A stretch of 64,000 nt of DNA. Source: Tachypleus tridentatus. Its lineage: Eukaryota > Arthropoda > Merostomata > Xiphosura > Limulidae. The stretch is taken from NCBI RefSeq assembly GCF_004210375.1, contig NC_134830.1, positions 166,973,874-167,037,873 on the forward strand, in the 5' to 3' direction. The notes under the pieces are model-generated. The model had not been told where the DNA came from, did not search any database, and saw only the letters and a list, made by a program, of their open reading frames with translations. Both the position numbers and the translations under genes were made by a program. Positions 55,826-64,000 of the stretch are shown here, piece after piece; position 1 is the stretch's first letter; every line of letters begins with the position of its first letter.

Positions 55826-58360
55826 GTAAGTATGTGTTTGAAATTTATCAAAATTCTTAAAATGTAAAATTTTCTATGTTTTCTTAGATATCAAATTTAA
55901 CTCATTAGGAAATAATTTTAAATGGGTAACTTACAATCAGTTAGTTGTTTTTGTTAAAAGCAGTAAAGATTTTCACTTGTTGAGTCATGAGATATACACA
56001 TGTTTGATAGAAGCTGCAAAATGAATAACTGGGGAAATTTAAGAGATTTTAGAGATCAGAGTTTTATGTAAAAGAAATATTTTCTATATGCAGCTTGTTG
56101 TAGGTTAGTACTTGAAATAGAATGTTCTAGATGGACCAGATGGTTCCTTGTTTTCCTTTGGAAATGAAATGAAGATATGTCAGGTGATGACATATCTTCT
56201 GAAAATTCAGAAGAGTTTGTGCTAAATGTTAGTTGACAGATGGAATCATCATGATATTTATGGAAGATGCAGAGAATAAAATTGTCTCAAGATAGTTTAA
56301 TTGGTTGAACATCAATGAAGATGTTTTAAAGATTTCTGCTGGTTATTTACTCTTTTATTTTCACCAGTGTTATGTATAACAAGTAAAACATTTCTAATGA
56401 TTCTTACGTGTTTGAGAAGACTGTTACTGTGAATTAATTTATTCTTTTTAATTTAGAGAGAATTATACAGACTTTTCAAGTAGTCTGAATGTGGAAGATA
56501 TTCTTGGACATTGCAAATTATACTATCAAATTACATGTTTACAATCAGCAAATATTAACATTCAATAGTAGCAGACAGGAAGTGTAATTAGACTGTCTAA
56601 TAAATAAAACTATGAGGTATTAAAATTTACTCTGTATATCAAAAGTGGGATCTTGTGTAGGGTATTTTGTTTGTTTAATAGAAAAGATGAAGATGATTTA
56701 TAAATAAATAAAATACTTTTATTTACCAAAGCAATGAATATTTCATAATCCAATCTTTTTAATGTTTTATTTTATGAACCATTATTATCTTTGTTTGTAA
56801 TAGGTATAAAAATCATAAATAGCATATTTGCAGTAGAACATGAGATTTCCACATGCATCAAATAGTATTGTTGCTATGTTTGACTTTGAAATCACACTTG
56901 GCATATTTGTTTTAATTCCTGAAGCACCATCTTTGGCATACTCTGTAATGTAGACTATCTAATCATCTTAATCTTCTAATTACCACATTGTTTGTGTACT
57001 GTTCATATTGGTAGAATCTTAAAGTTGCATATACTGAATAATTTAATGTTTTATCTGTTACAATACTCCTTTTAAAAAACTGACTAAACCAAGCTCAGTT
57101 AAATAACTCACATTGTATGTAAAATACATAGGGGGATTAAGCAGTAATTCACGGGTTTAATTGCAGGGATTCATTTTAACTTTTTAACTTGTTTATGTAA
57201 TGTGATACATATATAGTACATGCAAACGAATATGTACAATAACTTGGATAAGTGAAAGGAAACTTGTGCTGACTTTATGGATCCTATTTCCTTAAACATC
57301 TTCTCTGCAATTATCATTCTGAACTAGTCTGTTGCTGCTCGTTTAACCTCTGTTTTGTTTCATTATGAATTCTAAACCTAAATCATCTATAAAAGTTTAG
57401 AAAAGCACCTTTAAAAAAGATGTTGGCTATAATTGTAGGGTTAAGGTCTCTTATTTCTGTTGATCTATCTGCAAATGTAAAGAGGGCATATTTTTATATC
57501 ACACACCTCTGTTGCAGAAATAAAATTGACACTTACCACTAAAATGTAGGTTAAAACAAAATATGACCAATCATACTATGTAACAACAATTAATTTAGCA
57601 GAATTGTGTAACAAAATGATTTTATAACTATGGTATTAAAAATGTCAGTTGTATATAGTGTATTTAGGATATACGTTTGTATCCTTAATAAGTAAACTAC
57701 TACTTATAACAAAAACGTTTTCATTGATTTTGACCTTAAATGTTGAAAATTTTATCCTGCAAATTATTACATTTAGGCCTAACACAAAGGAAAATGAATT
57801 AGCAGTTAATCATCCTTCTTTTAAAAAAATAATGGAGAGGGATAGAGAAATTTATTTTTATAAGTTTTTATCTTTGTTCTCTAATTCTACTGTGAAAAAT
57901 AAGTCAGGGTATAAGAGAAGGTTAAAGAAATAGGTTTTTGGGTAGTTGGGGGGTTATTAATTGCTAAGTTAACTTAAGTGGTTTAATGGTAGTTGAAAAA
58001 TAAATTGTATTCTATAGCTATGTAAGAAAATCTCTAAAAGTGTGTTAGGCCATAAATATTTATGAACATGATGATAAAATAAATTAATTGTTGCTTATCT
58101 CTTTGCTTTTACACCAAAGATTAAGGCGTTAGTGATTTTTGTATTTAGCAAAAAACATACAACTGATTTATTGGTATTTATTTTTCTTTTCATTTATTAC
58201 TGTTTGGTAGTAATAATATAAAATTAATTTTAATAATTTTGAGAATTTAATTAGAATTTTGTTTTTAAATTATTAAATGAAATCTGTTCAGTGAAGTGTT
58301 TTACCACTTTGCAGTAAAAAAAAGGAATTTGCTTACAGCTAATTTGGAAATGTGTTTCAG
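55826..58360. other. Probable intron, nothing recognised
   Basis: 2.5 kb of AT-rich sequence. The frame at 57649-57933 has no known motif and the typical composition of AT-driven frames. Confidence 0.45.
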
Positions 58361-58488
58361 GACTTACAAATAATATATTCATATCTTCATGGAATTGAAG
58401 CTTTGTCTTCTCTGAGAGAAGCTTCTCTTCGAGCCTTATGTAAAACTGTCAGATATGAACAGCATGATGCCAATGACCTTCTCTACTG
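58361..58488 (+). CDS. Rapgef2/6: Exon of a PDZ-GEF / Rap guanine nucleotide exchange factor (RAPGEF2/6, Gef26-like)
   Basis: Acceptor TGTGTTTCAG, 128-nt exon, donor ACTG|GTAAGT. In phase 0 it reads DLQIIYSYLHGIEALSSLRE, then ASLRALCKTVRYEQHDANDL and LY. The pattern (E)DLxxIYSYLHGMExLSNLRExxLR…VRYExxxxNxVLF is the start of the first cyclic-nucleotide-binding-like domain of RAPGEF6 and of the long RAPGEF2 / fly Gef26 (Dizzy) forms. These proteins activate Rap GTPases at cell junctions and the membrane, through later PDZ, RA and Cdc25-type GEF domains that are not in this window. The exon ends with two bases of a codon. The next exon (CWYILLSGSV-like) is not found up to 64000, so the following intron exceeds 5.5 kb. 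No stop or frameshift is present. Confidence 0.9.
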
Positions 58489-59971
58489 GTAAGTAAACAA
58501 ATACCTAATGTAGTATTAGAAAATAAACTACATTTTACATTGTTTTTTTTTTATCATTATATGGGTGAAAGATCTGTCAATTTATTTTTCACACAAGTTA
58601 TCATGACAAACATTATCTTTTGTGGGTTTTAGGCCTAAACTAATCACATAATATATAAGTATAATTAGGGATTTTAAGGCTAATAAGGCACTTTTCTCTC
58701 TGTGTGTAAGTTATACAAAACTAAGAAAAATGTAAAAGGTAAACTATTTGGAATTAAGTCCATTGTAACACTGCAGATATACTGTTGTACTTTATATCAA
58801 GTATTTAACATCTTAATTTTGGCTTTTGGGAAATAGTTTACAGTGGCATTAAATTTATAAGATTGTAACTCAGTATTTGGAGTAACATTTAGAGAAACTT
58901 TAATAGGAAATACTTTTTAAGAGCATGAGTGACATTTAAGAGCAAGACACAAAGTATATTATAAACCTGGATGTTTACATCAAGTCTTGATAATTAACCA
59001 ATAAAAGTTATAGTTAACCCTGTTAAAGGTTTGTGATTGAAAAATGCTTTTAAGCAATGCATCAAACATTTGTTTTCATAGACCACCCTATTTGTTTTTA
59101 TATTTATTTTAGTGGACCATAGTATGACCTATATCATCTGCTGCTATGTTTCAATAATTGTGCTACCATTCCACAGACTGTGTCTTGAAAACTGTTCTAC
59201 AAAAATATGAGTCCATGTAATACAACATATGATTTAAACTACTATACACAGCTGTCAAACTAGATATAAAAAATTTCAAGTTAGAATTTACACTGAATTT
59301 TTTTAAGAGTATTCATGTAGATTGCTAAATCCTGAAACTTCTTACCATTAGTTTTGCTGAGTCAGTAATGACTGTAAACAGAACCTTTGAGCCTTTAAAG
59401 AATTATCTGTTAATAGCATTGGACCTTAAAACATTTTTAACACTTCATATTTAATGAGTTCCCCCATCCAGTTTCACTTCAAAATGTACTTAATACATTA
59501 TTGCAAATATTATTTAACCCTTAATTTTCTGAGTTATACTATTCACTAACAGTGGCCTGCATATCGCATTGTATCCAGTAGTTTTGTTTTGCCTGTTACC
59601 ATACTTCATTGTAAAAAAAAAAACACTTACCAAATACATAGAAAATGGTAACAGTAATTAGTGGAAGTAACTGGAATAATGCCTCCAAGGGGTTCAGATA
59701 ACAACAAGTCTAAGAGCTTATAACACTAATAACTTGATGCTGTTAGACATAGAAAGGATAACTTAGTATGTACCTCTGTGCCTGACAAAACAAACATTTG
59801 GGATATTGATAGTATTACTGTTTCACTCATATTATTTGGTACCTTGTAACCAATAATCATAGCCACAAGCAATTTGATACATAAATAATTTTTGTTTAAA
59901 ATGTCTTTTAAAATTTCTGTGAATGAAGTTTAAAATCATTGAGTTTTATTTTTAGTTTGAAAAACATTATT
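58489..59971. other. Intron of the PDZ-GEF gene, nothing recognised
   Basis: Starts with the consensus donor GTAAGTAAAC. AT-rich, no further exon or repeat I can support. Confidence 0.5.
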
Positions 59972-60089
59972 CTTGAAACTTATTTGAATGGATGGCAACT
60001 GTCAGCTGCAGAAACACAAGTGTAGACAATGACATTTTGAGAGTCTTTCGTCTTCAGGCAGTTGCCATCCTTCAACTAAGTTTCGTCAT
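59972..60089. repeat. Short foldback element (~30-bp arms)
   Basis: TGAAACTTATTTGAATGGAT + GGCAACTG on the left pairs with CAGTTGCCATCCTTCAAC + TAAGTTTCGTCA on the right. The interior carries ACACAAGTGTAGACAATGAC and TCTTTCGTCTTCAG, which recur in the larger foldback next to it, so both belong to one family. Confidence 0.75.
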
Positions 60090-60141
60090 GTCTAAACAAC
60101 TTATAAAAGAACAATATACCTGTTTTTAACTGCTTAACTTA

Positions 60142-60588
60142 CTGATGAAACTTTGTAGAATGGACAACAACTACCTGTTGTGGAGACACAAGTGTAGAGG
60201 AAGACATCTTGAAAATCTTCCACCCTTCGTCTTTGGGTCAGTGTATGTGTACGCAAACAATGTGTAAGGTGTTGTCAGTCTTTTATAGTGTCCTGGTGAA
60301 TTGTGGAAGGTGTGTTATGATTGGTTGGATTATTACTGTTTCTGATTGGAGGAGAGATTTTCTTAATTTTGGTTGAATCTACAAGAAATTTTTCCTTCAA
60401 TCAGAAACAGTGATAATCCAATCAATCATAATACACTCTCCACAATCCACCAGGACACTATAGAAGACCAACAACACCTTACACACACATTGACCAGAAT
60501 ACGAAAGGTGGAAGACTTTTGAAACATCGTCTTCTACACTTGTGTCACCACAACAGGCAGTTGACGTCCATTATACAAAGTTTCATCA
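60142..60588. repeat. Large foldback element (~200-bp arms)
   Basis: The left arm, CTGATGAAACTTTGTAGAAT… GTGTCCTGGTGAATTGTGGA… TTACTGTTTCTGATTGGAGG, is mirrored by the right arm, CTTCAATCAGAAACAGTGAT… TCCACCAGGACACTAT… TATACAAAGTTTCATCA. The spacer is about 45 bp. It has no coding capacity. It probably lies in the PDZ-GEF intron; if transcribed it would form a long RNA hairpin. Confidence 0.9.
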
Positions 60589-62044
60589 TGAATACTCTGC
60601 CTAAACAATCTATCAAAGAATACTTAAATTACTATTTTTAATATATATTTTTATGAGCTTTAGCTATGCTGAAACTTACTTTCAGATTATGATACTATTT
60701 CACTGGTAATTTCTTGCAATTAACTTGATTGAAACAACAGGTTAATGGTTTCAAATACATGTAAAATTGTTATAACATGCATGAATGGATTAAATCCATT
60801 CAATCCTCACTTAATAGAAGGGCCAGCAGTGAAGCCAAAGAAAATATTCTTCAGTTTAAACATTAAAGAAATGATCCATTGCAATTTCATGTATACTATT
60901 AGGGTAAATGATCATTACACGGTTTAAGAAACTGGAAAGTGGAAACTTTAAAAGTTATTAAAATGAAAAATAACTTTGATTAATGTGTATATATACTACA
61001 CACACATACTCATGTATTGTTAGAAATGTTGGATTATGGTTTGGTAACAATTATGAAGTAAAGAATTACTGTGTGTAACTACATAATCTCATTGTCAAAA
61101 CAGTACATCCAAAAGCTTATAATGCTAAAAACTGGTTTTTTATACCCTTGGATAGATAGCCTGTTAAGTTGAATGGCACTAAAAGTAACAGTGACCTTTA
61201 AAAATAGACAAATTTACATGCTCAAGAAACATTGTTATTACTCTTCCATAGCAGAAAGTTTTAATATTCAATATTCTTTACTCTTGTTATGAGTTTAATT
61301 ACCACTAGTGAGAGCATTAATTAAAACATGTTTAATGAATTACTCATAGATTGTTAAAGTTGTAGAAAATTTGTAAAGATATGAATTCAAACTGTGAGGA
61401 TGTTCACAAAGAGCTTATGTATCTTTTTTTACATGTTTTTATCATTCCTAATTAAAGTCATGGCACTAAAACAGTTCATGTATTTCTTTATCTCTGCCTT
61501 ATTAATTATGCATATTTCATATATGACTGATAGTGTACATTCTGAGATAGTAACATCATACTTTAGTGCTCAACTTGAAGGTTATAAGAAATGTTTAATA
61601 GTTTCCTTATTATGTAATAAAATTGCCCAGTTTTGAGGGTCAGTGCTACCTTAACAAACAAATACAAAATAATGCTTGAATATAACACAGACACTTTTGA
61701 GGTTTTCCCAATTTTAAGTTATTGCACAATTAGCTTCTTTTTTGTTCTTATTAGACTCGATTAATACAAATATCATATACAATTAATAGTATTGTTATTT
61801 ATTCTTTTGAAATAGTTGTTATTCTAATACTAACTTTAATCTTTCAAAACGTGGTAAATACATCAAAGGAAGTAAGTTACATAAAGGGATAATATTATTT
61901 ATTCAAGGTACTTAAATACCATTAATATGCTAAAAATTTTACCTTTCTTTCTTTCTTTTTTAAATCATAAAATAAGACCCATATTCGTTACAATCGTGAG
62001 AACAACATATCATTATTCTACCTATATATTTATGCATTTTGAAT
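60589..62044. other. Intronic AT-rich DNA; worn SINE remnant
   Basis: At about 61090-61170 CATCCAAAAGCTTATAATGC + TAAAAACTGG and GGATAGATAGCCTGTTAA resemble an old B1 SINE. No other feature recognised. Confidence 0.4.
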
Positions 62045-62072
62045 CTGTGTGTGTGTGTGTGTGTATGTATGT
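62045..62072 (+). repeat. (GT)n microsatellite
   Basis: CTGTGTGTGTGTGTGTGTGTA followed by TGTATGTATG. A complementary (AC)n run lies at 62422-62440. Confidence 0.9.
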
Positions 62073-62204
62073 CGTATAAACAAACTATTTTAAGTTTACG
62101 TGTATGCTATGAAGCTCACTGACATTATCGTTATCAGTTTTATACGAAATATTAGATTTGATAGATATAGATCTTTTTGTTTATATATATTATTATCAAT
62201 CCAA

Positions 62205-62643
62205 ATACACACTACTAGATGGCAGCACAATGAAAGAATTTGTAGAATTTATTTAATTACGAACTGTTGTAATTTTGTATTTTTAAGTACTTATTAGAGT
62301 ATCTTGCACCTAGATAGCAATGATAGTACTATACCTTACATTTTGAACCATAGCGTAAAACTTGTTACGATCTTGAGAAAATTTTAATATTGTTATTCTC
62401 CATAAATATTTGTGCATTATTACACACACACACACACACGTATGAAGAACCAAGATATTCCAAAGTCAAGTACATATCTCCAAAGTTATAAGTTTTTGTT
62501 AGTATAAAATGTTTAGGTTTATTAGATAACTTTTTGTTTTGTTTTTTCATTTATGTATCTGTGTTTAACAAACAAACTACTAGATGGCAGTGCCATCAAA
62601 CCAATTTGTAGATTGTATTGACTGGTGTTATTTCGTATTTTTA
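62205..62643 (+). repeat. Dispersed direct repeat (two ~75-bp copies)
   Basis: CTACTAGATGGCAG…CAATTTGTAGA…GTATTTTTA is found at about 62210-62286 and again at 62575-62643. The identical 14-mer CTACTAGATGGCAG lies in each. Between them are an (AC)n run and unique AT-rich DNA. Confidence 0.7.
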
Positions 62644-62792
62644 GGTTTGGTTTGGTTTGGTTTTTGGAATTTCGCACATTATAACGTCCCCACGGCTGGG
62701 AGGGCGAGCATGTTTTGGCGCGACTCGGGCGCGAACCCGCGACCCTCAGATTACGAAGCGCACGCCTTAACGCGCTAGGCCATGCCAGGCCC
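62644..62792 (-). mobile_element. SINE family A with the whole core deleted, intact TSD
   Basis: On the minus strand the tRNA-like head and CGTTATAATGTG jump straight to GCGAAATTCCAAAAACCAAA, skipping the roughly 120-bp core. The junction is at a shared CAC. CGTATTTTTA at 62634-62643 and 62794-62803 is a perfect target-site duplication, so the head and tail are native ends. It is either a mobile short form or a later deletion. Confidence 0.9.
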
Positions 62793-62803
62793 TCGTATTT
62801 TTA

Positions 62804-63221
62804 AAATTTCAAATGCGAATTGGAGTTCTTTAGTAGACATAATTTTTGTGTATTAAACATACAATAACCCGTATCTCTAAAATGTTATAGGTGTGTGTGT
62901 AAATGTATATTCAATATTAACATTTACGTTACGAACCTTTTGTCTGTAACTATTTGTGTTAGTATACACTATTGTATCGAGGGAATGACGAGAAACAATT
63001 GAAAACACTGCAGGATTAATTTAAAAACAGTTTGTACACAGATATATATTTACAGAATTTATTCATTATTTTGAGTATTGCGTAGGAGCAATCTTAGTCA
63101 TTCTGGAGTCCGGGACAGAATTCAGTAAATGAGCCCCCATAGTGACAAGAAAACTCGGAAGAAGATTAAAAGACGAGAGGGGTGGGGTTGGGGGGCATGT
63201 ATTCACACTTTTACTGATAAG
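62804..63221. other. No recognisable feature
   Basis: AT-rich, with a G-rich run at 63177-63200 (GAGAGGGGTGGGGTTGGGGG). No exon found. Confidence 0.45.
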
Positions 63222-63260
63222 GAGAGAACAACGTTTCGACCTTCGTAGGTCATCTTCAGG
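63222..63260 (-). repeat. Short CTGAAGA…CGAAACGTT stem-loop motif
   Basis: On the minus strand AACCTGAAGATGACCTACGA + AGGTCGAAACGTTGTTC. GACCT and AGGTC can pair between the two conserved parts. Similar strings often lie in or near Penelope-like and other retroelement ends. Here no protein remnant is next to it. Confidence 0.5.
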
Positions 63261-63367
63261 TTAAGATATCACTGTTGCATAAATGCTAGTTTTTTTCTGT
63301 TTGTTGACCTACTATTATAAGATTTTTGTGCCAGAATATATATTTGAATAATGAGCTCGAGCCTTCT

Positions 63368-63460
63368 GTTTGTTTCACCAATCAGTGTGAAATAGTAAGT
63401 TTGTTTCACCAATCAGTGTGAAATAGTAAGTTTGTTTCACCAATCAGTGTGAAATAGTAA
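63368..63460 (+). repeat. 31-bp tandem repeat, three identical copies, with CCAAT
   Basis: GTTTGTTTCACCAATCAGTG + TGAAATAGTAA begins at 63368, 63399 and 63430. Each unit holds an inverted-CCAAT-like ACCAATCAG. The copies are identical, so expansion is recent. Confidence 0.95.
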
Positions 63461-64000
63461 ATGCGTACGTCGTCATACACGTGTGTATGGATTATGCAGA
63501 TTTTTCAAATCATTAATATGCTTGAACATTCAGATCGATTTACTGTTGGTTACATGAAGTTAATCTTTCCATAAAATACCATACATAGTTAATTATAATC
63601 AAAGCAGTTATCTCTGATTCCTGTTTTTGCATTCGTCGTGTTGTTTAGTAATTTCCGGTGTGTTTGAGGGGAGTGCACTTAACGAGTCCGGTTTGTTCAG
63701 AGTTGCGGTTGACTTCATTCTTGTAGGTGGTAGCCTTGTTACCAGCCTTCCTTACAGCTGGGACTGAAGTTTTCTTGTTCTCGCATTTGGGGAACACGTG
63801 CACATCACGTGGAGTACAAGCATAAAGCAGTCGCATGTGATATTATTAATAAAGCATAATAACCTTTCTTTATTTCTCTGTATAGTTGTGGATAAAGTAG
63901 TAGTAAATTGTGTTCAAACTTTTAAGTGTTTTAACTAATGTAGAAACAACCAAACAAGAAGTGGGCTGCGTATAACTTACTTACAAAGTTAACCGTTATC
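63461..64000. other. No supported gene
   Basis: A 63-codon minus-strand frame at 63645-63836 (with VHVFPKCENKK) is somewhat less AT-driven than its surroundings, but I recognise no domain and no splice context. Confidence 0.35.

Overview
This window looks like nuclear DNA of an animal with a large, AT-rich, repeat-laden genome. No long open reading frame is intact. What can be read are short exons with GT-AG borders and many decayed transposable elements. The two tRNA-derived SINE families, non-LTR elements, mariner and Mutator-like remnants and DIRS-like tyrosine-recombinase retroelements fit an invertebrate. My best guess from the SINE sequence is a chelicerate, perhaps a horseshoe crab, but nothing here proves it.

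Host-gene evidence is sparse. An Ig-domain exon with a signal peptide lies on the minus strand near 3.6-3.9 kb. Two phase-compatible exons of a D-amino-acid/D-aspartate oxidase lie on the plus strand at 14.6 and 16.1 kb; the exon expected between them is missing. Unrecognised, extracellular-looking exon candidates lie on the minus strand at 21.3-24.4 kb. A clear N-terminal exon of a PDZ-GEF (RAPGEF2/6, fly Gef26/Dizzy) lies on the plus strand at 58361-58488. The last third of the window is probably intron and flank of that Rap exchange-factor gene.

Layout: 0-3 kb holds a foldback element and SINEs. 3.5-4.3 kb holds the Ig gene. 4.5-6.6 kb is a SINE-ended 1.8-kb retroposed unit with a 10-bp target-site duplication; its near-identical partner is at 9.6-11.4 kb. 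7.6-8.7 kb is a Mutator-like transposase pseudogene with a 45-bp coding minisatellite grown inside it. 11.9-14.6 kb is a degenerate 40-bp repeat interrupted by a terminal-inverted-repeat element (itself carrying a 51-bp minisatellite) and by a deleted mariner. 18.3-21.1 kb is a 56-bp minisatellite of about 49 units with higher-order structure. 25.1-26.5 kb holds two LINE ends. 30.3-32.1 kb, possibly to 33 kb, is a decayed endonuclease/RT LINE on the minus strand. 39.5-55.4 kb is dominated by two or three decayed DIRS-like elements, with a CR1-like RT fragment between them. 60.0-60.6 kb holds two related foldback elements, and 62.6 kb an internally deleted SINE with intact target-site duplications.

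Motif calls come from reading translations by eye. Percent identities, family names and exon borders should be confirmed by alignment.
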